Below, one piece after another: positions 1 through 12,354 of a DNA stretch of 64,000 bases. The DNA comes from Psoroptes ovis. Lineage: Eukaryota; Arthropoda; Arachnida; Sarcoptiformes; Psoroptidae. Where the stretch lies: assembly GCA_002943765.1 (NCBI GenBank), contig PQWQ01000018.1:643501-707500 (forward strand). The letters run 5' to 3'. A program made the translations under genes and the position numbers. Numbering within the stretch: the stretch's first letter is position 1; every line of letters starts with the position of its first letter. A model generated the notes under the pieces. That model searched no databases. It had not been told where the DNA came from and saw only the letters and a program-made list of their open reading frames with translations.

Positions 1-544
1 TTCATCAATGCAACAAAATAATCAACATTATTATCAATTATCATTGAATCGAAATACGAATGGTTCATTAAATGATTTGAATAATGTATTCAATGTACCG
101 AAACGTAAATTATCACGTACTTCATATCAACGTATTAATAGTGTTAATAATTTTAACACATTGACCAATAATAATAATAATAACAATACATTATTATCAT
201 CATCAAAATCTCATAGTGTTTCCACATCGAATTTAACTTCAATGTATTTTAATGGTAATAATAATACAAATGGTACAACAACATCGACATCATCATCAAC
301 ATCATCATCAACAACATCTTCTGAGTCTGGTGTCGATATTGAAAATAAAAATAGCACAACAACATTATTATCGACAATGAATGGTGATGGTGATGGTCAT
401 GGTAAATGTTCAAATTATGCAACACAATTAGCTATCGAATTTATTAATCATTTAAATTCATTATATACAATATTAGAACATTTTACACAAGCAGCTAATT
501 TAATTGTTGAACGTTATACAAATGAATTTGAACAATCTGTTTAA
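1..544 (+). CDS. 3' terminal exon of an unrecognised gene (partial)
   Basis: An open frame runs in from the left edge of the window and stops at 542-544 (TAA), so the gene begins upstream. About 180 residues are visible. Most of it is low complexity: Asn runs near residues 50-60, Ser/Thr runs near 90-105 and a Gly/Asp/His patch near 125-132. The last 45 residues are different: they are well composed and predicted helical, with core motif LAIEFINHLNSLYTIL and ending in NEFEQSV. This probably is the conserved C-terminal part of the protein. I do not recognise the family. A possible poly(A) signal AATAAA lies at 1015-1020. The codon use and poly-Asn style match the other genes here. The call as coding rests on the long open frame and the non-repetitive tail. 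Confidence 0.55.
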   Translation, partial: SSMQQNNQHYYQLSLNRNTNGSLNDLNNVFNVPKRKLSRTSYQRINSVNNFNTLTNNNNNNNTLLSSSKSHSVSTSNLTSMYFNGNNNTNGTTTSTSSSTSSSTTSSESGVDIENKNSTTTLLSTMNGDGDGHGKCSNYATQLAIEFINHLNSLYTILEHFTQAANLIVERYTNEFEQSV

Positions 545-923
545 GAATCGGATATTTGAACATTTAAAACAATTATATATCGATTGTTATAATTATTTAA
601 TGAATTTATTATTTATTCAATCAAACATAATGATTGTTGTTGTTATTGTTATTATTTTGATTATTCCAAAATTATAAACAATTAATATCTCATTATAAAT
701 ATGTATGCTCTAAGCATATTTATATTTAACAAAAAAAATATAAATTTCCGGTTATTAACAAATGATCATTATTCAACTATAATTTCAATTTATATTTTTC
801 AAATTTTTATTTCAAATTATTAGTAATTTTTAATTTTAATTAAGAAATTAATTAAAAATTTTTAATTATTTTTAAATTTTCAAATAAAAATTTTTTAAAA
901 TTGAAAGTTTCCAATTCAGCTCG

Positions 924-934
924 CTAGATGGCAG
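924..934 (+). promoter_or_regulatory. CTCF-like AGATGGC motif
   Basis: CTAGATGGCAG fits the core of the CTCF consensus (AGRKGGCRS preceded by a pyrimidine). It lies about 380 bases past the stop of the first gene. It is one of six similar sites at gene borders in this window. The match is by eye; a binding function is inferred only. Confidence 0.3.
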
Positions 935-1014
935 CTAAAGTGTCTATTTTTCATTTTTCGATTCGGTTCGAATTCGAATCGAATTAATATGTTCGAGTTT
1001 TCCGTATGATTGTC

Positions 1015-1020
1015 AATAAA
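1015..1020 (+). terminator. Candidate poly(A) signal of the first gene
   Basis: AATAAA about 470 bases past the stop codon at 542-544. The hexamer is common in AT-rich DNA, so this is only a candidate. Confidence 0.25.
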
Positions 1021-4000
1021 ACATTGTTTGAATTGATTGATTACTTGATTGGTTAATTAATTTAATCAACTAAATTAATTAACTAATAGATAACTGTTAC
1101 TGTGTCTAATTTATATCATCAATTCATTGCATTATCAGCGGATCTGAGTGTTTGATGATGAGTATTCATCAATTTAAAGAAATCTTGACTGTCAAAATCT
1201 TTATTAAATGAAAAATTTTTCCGCAATAAAACAAATTTATTGTTTATCAATCTCTTTTTTTTGAAAAAAAAAATGTAAGAAGCTTATGATTTTGATATAT
1301 TTTTTTCAATTATATTTCTCAAATATTAAGCAGACAATAATTGAAAAATGTGAAAATTTTAACGCATTTTTATCAACCATCCGACAGCAATGTCGATAAT
1401 TATAGCAATTAAAATTGGGTGAATATCATATAATTCCAATCAAATTTTATATTGAATCAAAATTTAATTATTTCAAGATAATGTAACGAATAGAAAAAAC
1501 TATACGAAAAAAGCGAAATTTCAAGTGAAAATTAATGACAAAATTGATTCTTCGAAAATTGATTATATTCTTTTTTTTTGATTCAATTAAAAGAACGAAT
1601 GACGTTGATGCTGATGACCAGCGAATTCAAATTTTTTTTTGTGCCAAAATAATGAAAAAAGAACTAAGCAAGTGCAATGAGAAGAAACGAAATTTCAATA
1701 CAAATTAATTGATAATGGTTTTACGTTATTGCATTCTATTCTATTATTGTGAAAATATAATTCATTCATGTCTACGCTAAAAATACTTGCAAAAAAATTA
1801 ATTGGTTATTTATGAAGATGATGATGATGATCATATATTTTCCAATATATATGGTCACTTTCCACCTTCATCTGTTTTAAGTGAATGGAAAAAAAACAGT
1901 AAATTAGTTGCTTTTAAGATGAAGCAAAATATTTTCATCTTCAAATCGATCAACTGAATTCTTATGTGTTCTCAATGTATTTTCGACCATATGATAATAA
2001 TGAAATATTTTTTCGAAATTTTTAGTCAAACATTCATCAAATATAGTCAACAACGAAACATAAACTCCATGCATTCATCAATTTTTTTTTTTTTGGCTAA
2101 AAATTTTTCTGCCTTCATTCATATTCATTATCATTATCATTTTCATTATGATAATAATTTATATTTTCTCCAGTGTATACTTTTTCATTAATTTGTGATC
2201 AAATTCATCATCATTTTTATCATTTTTCTTCTTTTTTTTTTTTTTTTTTTTTGACAAAGTGAATGAATTTTCTCATTGGAAATTGATCATAATAATTTCT
2301 TCATTTTCTTAATTTCACAGGATTCAACTTGAATATTTTTGCGAGTTGCTTGAACCGAGAAAGTGAAGAAAAAGAGAATAATGAAAATTTGAAAATTCTT
2401 AGATGAACAACGAATACGATAAATAAACAAATCGATGACATAACAGACACCATTCACAAGATGACACATGCCCAACGATGAAGAATTGTTTGAATCGGTA
2501 AGATTTTTTTTTTTGTGAATCATTTTTCGTTTTTGTCAATTCGGAATTCAATTGAATTTCATCGATCAAAGCATTCGTGTTTTATGCTTTTTATTCACTG
2601 CAAATATTTTAGCTGATCAATGATCATATTTTTTTTCCTAATCGTATTATATTGACACATTTTGAGGATTTAATCTTGTCCATAAGTTTAATCTCAAACA
2701 CCATCAGGAAAAAATAATAATTTCAAATTACATCAAGTGTTATTAATCGAGGAAAATATATGAAATTCGAAAGAATTCATTCATTTTATATATTCAATTA
2801 TTCATTCAAAGGTTTGTAAATATATCAACATTGTTATATTATTTGTATGTTTTTGTTTTTCATTAGGAAAACATTTTATTTGTACTTGAATTCTTGATTA
2901 TTTCTAATATTTCCAAGTGATTTTCTTCATTCAAATATAATTTGAATTCAATGGCCACAATCGTTGGTTCAACGATTGTTGTTGCACCGAAAACATACAA
3001 ATAATTGAATGATTTAATTATTTTTCCATAGAAAAATAAGAGAAAAAATTAGTCGTATGCAACAGAAAATAATATTTTAATCATGACAATTGTACTGTTT
3101 ATATCAATTTCTTTTCTTATTATTTACAATTTCAATATTTGTTTGAATATCTATTCGAAATTATTGAAAATTGTACAATGGGAAAAAAAAGAAAAGATCT
3201 TTTATTCAAATTATTATAATCGAAGAATTCAAATTAAATCGAAACATCTGTCATTGACATTTTTTTTTTCGATTCGGTACAATCATGATTATTATTATTA
3301 TTAATGCTTGAGAAAATTGTCAAAATACTTTAATCAAGAATGATTGTCATTGACATTTTTCTTTTAATTTCTTATTTTATTTAAATTTAAATTTTCATTT
3401 AAATTTCAATCATTTCATTTACAGTCAAAAAAAAAAAAAAAAAATTAATTTGAAACAATTTTTAAAATAAACAATTTATGCATTTGATTTTCATTCCTGC
3501 AAAATTAAATACAGTAGTCATTAGAAATCATTTCAATTTCATTATTAAAATTTATCACATTATTACATATGATAATCGATACCAATTTTTCATTTGAATT
3601 TTTTTTTTTTGTTTTGCAAATAAACAAAATAAATTCAAACTCTAATAAACTTGATTAGAAGAGTTGAAAACACCCAAAAAAAAACATACATACATTCATG
3701 ATAGATTGTAATTTGAAATTAAGTAGAAAAAAAAAATTGTAACCTGATACATTTCTTAGTTAAGCAAAAAAAAAAAAAAATTCATTAATTTGATATCATT
3801 CCAAATATGATTTATTTTAATATTTTGATTGTCATGAGAGTGGAAAATGTCTTGCTAGTTTTCTCCGAATCTCAAAACACCATACACTACCGATTGATGC
3901 TTGAAATACGCTTTATAAAATGCATAGACCAAACTAATTTTGTCATTAAATCCAATGATTACTAAAACATTTCAATTGTTTGAAATAATTATCGATTATT

Positions 4001-4395
4001 TGATTGAATTTCATATATGATAAATGAGACAATTTTAAACCGTTTTTCTGTGTAGTTTGATAATTTTCGATTAATTATCATGAATCATTATTACCATTAT
4101 TATCACATTCATTAATTTGATTATTAAAAAAAAAATAATAATTTAAAACATAGTTTTCAATTGAATTCTATGCAAAGAATATATTGAAATATGTATTTGG
4201 TAATGTTGTTCGATATTTTCTAAAGAAATGAATAAATCAATTAATCGATTGATTGATTTATTGATTGATCGATCATTATCTGAACAATTTTATCTCTCAT
4301 TGCACTAATGAAATTGATGAAGAAATAAAAAAAAATTAATTGATTGTAATCAATCATAGGAAAAATATTGAAACATTGAATTTTAAATGCATGCG

Positions 4396-4427
4396 AATCA
4401 ATCAATCGATCGATCGATTGATTGATT
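4396..4427. repeat. 32-base perfect palindrome of ATCA/ATCG repeats
   Basis: The stretch reads AATC-AATC-AATC then three ATCG-type units and returns as GATT-GATT-GATT, giving an uninterrupted 32-base self-complementary sequence. A related GATT/ATCG tract sits 150 bases upstream (about 4233-4262). Confidence 0.8.
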
Positions 4428-5017
4428 GATCGATTCAAACTATCAATTTCGAGTTTTGTTTTCTCGAAATTTTGTACTAAAACCAAATTTCTATGATTGA
4501 AGAAAATTCCAATTCAAATTTTAAAATCTTAAATTTTATCATTCAACAAAATTAATAACAATCAAGTTCATATGAACTTTTGAATTGATTTTTCATGTTT
4601 TTTTATTTGTTTGTAAATGCATGGTATAGAAAAAATCAATTCACAAGTGCTTAAAATATAATCATGACTAAATTTTGATAATTTTTCAAAAAAAAAAAAA
4701 AAAAATCAGAAACAAAAAACATTTGATACAACAAATCATTGATGACAATGAATATTATCAACACAGCGATATGTCACAATTAGTGTGATGTGCGCACACA
4801 AAACTGCGACAAAATTTTTCATTTCTCTTCAAAAATCTAAAGAAATGATGATGACGATAATAATGATAATTAATTTTTAATTATGATCAATTATAAGCCA
4901 ATTATCATTATAACGATCCTAAATGATGATGATTATCATCATCATAATCATAAATACCAATAAATATCAATGATCACACATACAAATGTGTGATAATCAC
5001 TCAGTTATCATTTGTTT

Positions 5018-5047
5018 ATGATGATGATGATGATGATGATGATGATA
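5018..5047. repeat. (ATG)n microsatellite
   Basis: About ten uninterrupted ATG/GAT units in non-coding DNA. It makes a poly-Asp run in one frame, which is not evidence of a gene. Confidence 0.85.
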
Positions 5048-5814
5048 ATAATGACGACGATGGTTTAGTTTTTCGGAATTTTTCTCACTTTTTCTGCTCT
5101 ACAACGACCCTGTTGATCGCAAACATGTACTTACGATCGTTACGATTGATAGAATCACTCAAAAAATCACTGAATTTGTTTTTCACTATTCTTTATTCAT
5201 CAAAAATTCTAATTAAAATTCAATCCTTGACATTTAAACAAAATTATGAATTTTAATTTGACATTTTAAAAATATTTTTTCGATTTTTTTTTCTGCAAAA
5301 TCAATTAAACACAATACCAGGTTTCATGGTCCTCACTTAATTGTAAGCAATTTCGTTGATCAATGTATCAATAGATACATTGAAAATATATTCAAAATAT
5401 ATTGAAAATAATATGCAAATTATTGAAAACAAGTAGAAAAAATGTAAAAAGAAACATCATAAAGCTTCTGAAATGCATACAAAAAAAAAATTGTACATTC
5501 TGAACACAATGTTTATTTGTACATTGATGATGATGTACAAATTGATTTGATTAATTTCAAAGTAAAAAAAAAAAAAACAAACAAACAAATAAATGTCAAT
5601 GACTATGCATTTTCTCTGATGCATAATTCTCAAATTTTATCACCATTTTTTTCCCGATCTTTATAAGATCTGATTTTTTCCATTTACTGTTTTAAAATTT
5701 GATTTGATTTGATTCATTTGAATTATTTGGAATTTGTTTCGAAATTTCAATTTTGATTAAGTTTTGTTGAATTGAAAGTTTTCAAAATTCCATTATTCTT
5801 TGATTTATTTATTA

Positions 5815-7087
5815 CCTTGTCCGGAGTAAAGTTAGGAGTGTTCAAATTCAATTTTTTCAAAAACTATTGAAGATGTCTTAGCGAAACTTTAACATAATAA
5901 AATTTAGTTTTCTTCAAACCTTATGAATGATTTTCAAGGCCCAAGTACCCTAGGGACCTTGTCAAAATGGCCCTTTTGCAAATTGTTCAAAATGACCAAA
6001 TTAGCAGTATTTTTGGAAATATTTAAATTTTGTAATCGAATGCTTGAAATCCATATTTTCACGAGACAAGACAGTTTTGGTCACAAAAATTATGACCTGG
6101 GTCATATTGACCCAACTTTAAATGTCAAAATAGTTTTTCAGGGATAATCACGTGACAACTTAATTTTCATGGAACCAAACATTATCAAGAAGAATATTAT
6201 ATCCTTGCAGTCTTTTTCAACCATTCTTACGGGGCCATGGGTCCCGATTAACGTCCTATGGGCCTTGGTTGTTATTGCTTAATTTTCGTGCCAGAGATGC
6301 CGAAAGACGATGACAAGGATATCCATGGTCATGATGAGAATGCTATTCTCTCACCCGATCCCTGTTGTAAAAATTTTGGTCCTAGCTCTTCTTTAACTGG
6401 GTGAAATTTCCACTTCCTTCAACAAGAGAATGCTGTAGTGGGGCCCAGAATTTTTCAGTGGGAGAAATGTGTCACTATCACTTTGAGAGACGTGTTGAGC
6501 AAAGTGAACTCTTGTGACATCAATCTTTTTTCAAAGTGATTTGGTCTTGGGTCCCAATGTTGGATTTGAATTTTTCGAAATCTGACTTGCTTTGATTTTA
6601 GGGGTGTAATGTTCCACACACTGCTCCTAGGAACTTCAAATTTGAGGGACAGATCACCAACATTCCAGGCTCTTACATTCTTGAAACATTTTTTTGATTC
6701 CTCGGATTCTCGGGTCTTTTTCAACCCTTAAACAAACGACTAGTCTTCGATCATTTTTAAGCTTTTTCTCCTACTGATGATTGATATCATCGATTTTTCT
6801 TCTGTTTTCTGAGAATATCCTAGGCCCATCAAAATTTCCCACAATTGTTTTTGGATTCTGGAAGCTGTGAATCCTGGAATTTTGATGATTTTGTCAAAAT
6901 CATGCTGTTTTTATTGGACCTTTTTAAAATGGGCCACTCTAGGGTCATCTCTGAGGGAAATTCGAAAATTCTTTTTTTTTCGATGAAGCATTAGTCCCAG
7001 TACTAGTGGTGAAAATTTGGTCCCGAAACATCAAGCGATTGCTGAATTATTTAGATAGATGTCACCCTAACTTTACGCCGGACAAGG
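5815..7087 (-). mobile_element. Decayed Tc1/mariner-type DNA transposon
   Basis: The element is 1273 bases long with 25-base terminal inverted repeats that differ at two positions. The left end reads CCTTGTCCGG.GTAAAGTTAGG and the right end is its complement. Both ends are flanked by TA (5813-5814 and 7088-7089), the target duplication expected of the Tc1/mariner superfamily, and the length is typical of a full-size element. The inside has a visibly higher GC content than its surroundings. On the minus strand an 89-codon fragment (6455-6724) contains a helix-turn-helix-like segment, FEVPRSSVWNI, of the kind found in transposase DNA-binding domains. No complete transposase frame remains and I cannot identify the catalytic acidic triad, so it looks dead. 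Confidence 0.75.
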
Positions 7088-8169
7088 TAATACTTTCATC
7101 TTTCGATCAATGATTCAAAATTGTAAGTCAATTTGAATTTATTTCATGAAAAAATTTTTATTAGTTTAAACTTAAACTTTAGACTTGTTCCTATTATTAT
7201 TATTATCATCATCATCATAGTCTTCATTTTTTGCATCGCCTAAAAGGTTTGTCACTGATACTAAATGGTGGATGATGGTTGATACATCGAAATGTTGATA
7301 ATAATAATAATAATAACTGTAAATAAATAAATAAAAAACATTATCATAAGACTTTCATTTTTTTTTTAATTTCATTGATATGGTTGTCGATGTCAATAAT
7401 GATGATGATGACTTGAATATCTTTTGAATTATGTTCTTGTCAACGGCGACAATATTGACAATAACATCAACAATAACAACGACAACACCAAGTAATGGAT
7501 AGATTGGTTTGATTACATTTGATATCATTATTTATTATTGATTTTGATATATTTTTTCGATGTATTTTGATCCTTTTAATATTAATATAATTTGATGTCA
7601 TATAAGCATCACAAGTTTATAAATTGTGAAATCTAATAACATATGTATGTTTGTTTGTGTGTGTTTGATTTTGTTGAATTTCTTTTTTGGATTTTATTTC
7701 TCATATTCATCATCTTCTTCTTATTCAATCAATCAATAACTCATATATTCATTGGCCAAGATTTATTATTATTATTATTATTTTTTAATTCGGTTAATTT
7801 GATATTCGTTTAAGTGAATATCGAATAGCAAATTATAATCGGAATTGTGTGTTGTTGTTGTTGTTGTGTGTGTGCTGTTAACAAGTTGTTTGAACAAATT
7901 AATCGTAATTTTCGATTTTTTTTTTTTTTTTTTGTTGTTGAAATTTACGATTAAATTGAATTTTTCCTGAATGTTTGAATACATTTTGTGATTAATTAAT
8001 TGTGTTTGAATTCAATGTGTATGATTAATTAATTTTGTTTGATTTATTTTATTTGCAACCAGAAATATGTTGACAATTATAATAATAATTTTAAAAATTC
8101 TGTAATGAAATGAATGTTGAAAAAATTTATTAATCAATTAATTACATGAAAAACACAATTCGATGAACA
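7088..8169. other. Intergenic DNA upstream of the Trk gene
   Basis: No gene is visible. It contains TTA/ATC trinucleotide tracts (about 7195-7220 and 7300-7315), a GTTGTT/GTGT tract near 7850-7872 and a long T run near 7917-7935. The promoter and 5' UTR of the receptor gene must lie here or further upstream, but no core promoter element is recognisable. Confidence 0.5.
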
Positions 8170-11100
8170 ATGTATAATCGTCGCCATAGATCATCAACAT
8201 CATCATCATTATTAATGATTAATTATAATTATTTTCGAACTATAATCAACTTTGAATCGATATTATTATCATTTCTGAGAACATTAATATTGACATTATT
8301 ATTGACATCATCATCAGCATCATCTCTGAGCATCGATAATGAAACATTTATGTTAAATAATCAATTAATCGATTCATCAACTAGTCAAACAAATGAATAC
8401 TCATCATCATCATCATCATCATTTGTGTCAACTGTATCATCTGTACATGAATCACTTACAAATGAAATTGAAAATGCAAATATAACAAGAACACTGAAAT
8501 CTAGTCAAGACGATTTAACAATTTTAACATTTCTGAAATGGTCATCAGATCAATCTTCTAATTCGGCCGAAAATATTGAAGAATATTCTTCAACAATATC
8601 AGCAAATGAGCATGCGATCGATAGCAAACAAAACCAACAACAAATAAATCATCTAAATAAATTATCATTGAAACAATTGAGTTATGATGAAATTTGTAAT
8701 GAAAAATGTTCATGTCATAAAGAATATGAATTAGATTGTCGTTATCGTAATGATGAACAATCGAAAATTGAAAATATTCCAATATTTAATGATCCAAAAG
8801 ATTTGTTACAAATATTGGTTATGTAATTTATTTTTTTGATATTCTTTCATAAATGTATCATTAGATTAATTTTGATTATTTTTAAAACATAGAATTGCAT
8901 CGAATCAACCATATTTACGGCATTTAAATCGTGAACAATTAATGCCATATGTTAATATTGAAAAATTGTAAGCTATTTAAATATTTTTCTCGAAATTTCA
9001 ATGCGAATATATTTCTTAAATTCTTTAACCTTATTTTTCTAAAGAATTATCGATAATAGCGGCCTTGAATCGATTGATATCGATACATTTACAGGGAATG
9101 TGTATCTCAAAGAAATGTATGTAATATCTATTTCAATTTTATACTCATATTAACTTATTTATTATTGTTTAATATCGATAATTTTAAAATCATAGATCAT
9201 TGAAAAATAATAAATTACGAACTATTACTTGGAGACATTTCGATGGAATCGATTTATTTGGTATGTGTCTTAATCATTGAACTTAATTATTGAATTATTG
9301 TTTTATTTTTCCTAAATATCATAATACAAAGATCTCAATCTTGAAAATAATCCATTTGAATGTAATTGTGAAACATCAAAATGGATTGAAAATCTTGTCA
9401 ACAATAATAAACATAACATATTGGGACCATATTGGGCTAATGTTACTTGTTTATGGCCAAAATCAGAACAAAAACAAATATTTGCAAATATTTCAATGAA
9501 TATATGTCAATTTCCGACAATACGAATTGAACCCGATACAATTGAAATGAATGAAAATGATTCAAAAATTTTGACATGTATAGCTACTGGTTCACCGATG
9601 CCAATGTAAGTATAATATCACCGCAGTACAAAATAAATGCCAATGAAAATTATTTTCACAAATCTTCACCACAGCATTTCATGGAATACAACTAAAATGG
9701 ATTCAAACTATACAGTAATGAATGCTGAACAGACAATTTTGAATGAAACAATTAATTTATATGAAGTAAAACAAATATTACGAATCGAAAATGCACATAT
9801 TGATGATAATGATTATTTACAATGTTCAGCTGAAAATGATGTCGGCAAAGTTAGTGAACAAGTTTCCATCATTATTTATTGTAAGCTCTCATTATTCAAT
9901 TCTAATTTTTCCAATCACACTAATTAATTATCGTTGAAAATGTAGCTGCACCTAAAATTGTCCTAATGAAATTACTACGGAAATTTTATATAAACATTGT
10001 GTTCCGTATAAAAGGTATTCCACATGCTAAAACTACTTGGTTTAAAAACGGTAAAATATTAGAAATGTCTGAAGATGATTTTCATGAATATCAAATCGAT
10101 CATCATTCATATTTGGATGGACATTTAGAAATACGAAAACAAACACAAGCAAATAATGGTGAATATACTTTGATTGCAACAAATGAATATGGTACCGTAA
10201 AACGTTCGATAAATGTTTCATTCAATCAAGGTAAATTGGATTTAGTATTTTGTAACATACATAAAAACATTGATGTTATGTTTAGAATTTATTTCATCAG
10301 CTACAACGTTTCCTGCTATGCCACCATTCATTAATCGACAACAAATTGATACGAATCGAAATGTTCCGCCCATCATTTCTATGTTGCCAAATTTATCGTC
10401 TGATATATCGAGATCTGGCTTGAACCTGATTGATGGTGATGAAGATAATAGTCATCAAAGTGAAAAAAATATAGCTGATGGCCACTTTGATGATAATCAA
10501 GTGTTCAATTTTTGGACGAATCTTATACTATGCATAATGTCAGCTGCAATTCTCATATTAATCATTTGTTTGATAGGTGGTAATTTGAACTGGAAAAAGG
10601 CATCTACATTACAACACCATCGATCATGGGATTCGGTTATCGATGGTATCAATAATATGAATCACAATAATCTCAATAAAATCAATGACCATTGGTATTC
10701 ATTGTTAATCACAATGCCGAACTGGATCAACAGAAAATTGCGTTTGATGCGTGCTCGTCGTAAAAATAATCGTCATCGAAAACATCAGTTATCACGTATA
10801 CCGCAAACACGTGCAAGTATATATTATAATAGAGGCCATGGAAATGTTGTACACCATCAAAATGTTGATTCGACCACTCCTGGTATAGCATCAGATAATC
10901 ATAATAACAATAATATATCGAAAAAATATCGACCAGAAAATGATCCAATCGCAATAATGTTGAGCAATAAACAAATTAATCGATCATTGTTTGATAATTT
11001 TGTACAGAATCCAAACTATTTTTCTGAAACACAAGAACTTCTAAAGAATTCAGGTAAAATATTATTTGGTGATTTGACGATTATTTTTAATCGATTTTTT

Positions 11101-12354
11101 CTCATTCAATCAAAATAGCTATTTGTCATATTAGTATGGAAAAAATAAATTTCATTCGTGAACTTGGCGAAGGTGCTTTTGGTCGAGTATTCCTCGGTAC
11201 TGTTGATTATTTGACAACCGACGATCCAACCACAATGGTAGCGATAAAAATGCTTAAAGAACCACAAAACAATCTGGAAGAATTTTCTCGTGAAGCTGAA
11301 TTCTTAGCTAATTTAATACATCCAAATATTGTTACATTTTATGGTATTTCAATGGATGGTCCATTAATGATGATATTTGAATATATGGAATATGGAGATT
11401 TGAATAATTTTCTACGTGAAAATAATCCCTCTCACTTAAATTCGATAAAAGTCGATAGGAATAATAATAACAGCACTGAAACTAAATCTTTAATTATCAC
11501 ATCATCATCAACACCAACTAAACGAGAAATGAAATTGATGTTGACAGATTTATTATATATAGCAACACAGATTGCATCTGGTATGGAATATTTAGCTGCA
11601 CAACGTTTCGTACATAGAGATTTAGCCACTAGGAATTGCTTGGTTGGTGTTGATTTAACCACTAAAATCGGAGATTTTGGAATGTCTCGTGATGTTTATG
11701 CAACTGATTATTATCGGGTAAGCATTCAGTGTCCTTCTTGAAAATATTTTTTTAAATATCAAGTCTTATACAAAGGTTGGTCGCGATGTTTTGCTACCGA
11801 TAAGATGGATGAGCCCTGAAAGTATTATGTATCGTAAATATACTGTCGAAAGTGATTGCTGGAGTTTCGGTATTTTATTATGGGAAGTATTAACATATGG
11901 TAAACAACCATGGTATGAATACACAAATCTTGAAGTAATTCAAAACGTAACACATGGAAAGCTACTATCACCACCGGATAATTGTCCATTGGATTTATAT
12001 AAAATAATGTTAGAATGTTGGCGTTTCATTCCTTCAGAACGTACATCCATATCTGTCATTCATAAAACATTACGATCATTGCTTGAAACATATAAAACAA
12101 CGGATCCAAGCAAAATACCTGTTGTAAATCCAGATATACCTTTTATTATTGTGCCACCACCTGTTGTACCGTTGATGGCGAATAAAATGTATTTTGAACG
12201 TCAAGCTAGTCAACAAGATGATTATGAAAATGAAATCGATTACATTTCTAACAATGATGATGATGATAGCCTGGACAATAATAATGCAATAATTGAGCAA
12301 TATAATCTTTATGATGATAATAATCCAACTACCTACCTTCAAATCAGCCACTAA
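8170..12354 (+). CDS. Trk: Trk-family (neurotrophin-receptor-like) receptor tyrosine kinase
   Basis: Ten exons: 8170-8822, 8893-8967, 9045-9116, 9196-9260, 9332-9605, 9675-9880, 9946-10230, 10286-11053, 11119-11717, 11776-12354. They join in frame to 1191 residues. The order is the Trk order: signal-anchor-like start, Ser-rich spacer, Cys cluster (about 178-190), leucine-rich repeats split by phase-2 introns, a Cys cap (NNPFECNC), two Ig domains, one membrane span (about 623-640), a long basic juxtamembrane region and a kinase. The second Ig domain has WFKNGK and NNGEYTLIATNEYG, very close to vertebrate Trk. The kinase is intact: GEGAFG (816-821), Lys843, HRD Asp967, DFG Asp985 and the Trk activation loop RDVYATDYYR (Tyr993, 997, 998). 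NPNYFS (Tyr788) matches the Shc/FRS2 docking site, and the protein ends in YLQISH where Trk has its PLC-gamma site. Ror, MuSK and Ddr are excluded by the LRR-Ig ectodomain. Confidence 0.95.

Larger units (their letters stand above)
545..5814. other. Intergenic DNA, gene-free
   Basis: No open frame here looks like a gene. The first few hundred bases are presumably 3' UTR of the gene to the left. The rest is AT-rich with many homopolymer runs (for example T runs near 2229-2252), a (ATG)n tract at 5018-5047, GATT/ATCG repeats near 4233-4262 and 4396-4435, and several short perfect hairpins (2957-2979, 4972-4993, 5361-5382, 5515-5542). It ends at the left terminal repeat of a transposon. Confidence 0.6.

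Noticed and set aside
4990..5256. Poly-Asp frame
   Set aside because: Created by the (ATG)n microsatellite.
5923..6147. Plus-strand 74-codon frame inside the transposon
   Set aside because: No similarity to transposase; the helix-turn-helix-like fragment is on the minus strand.
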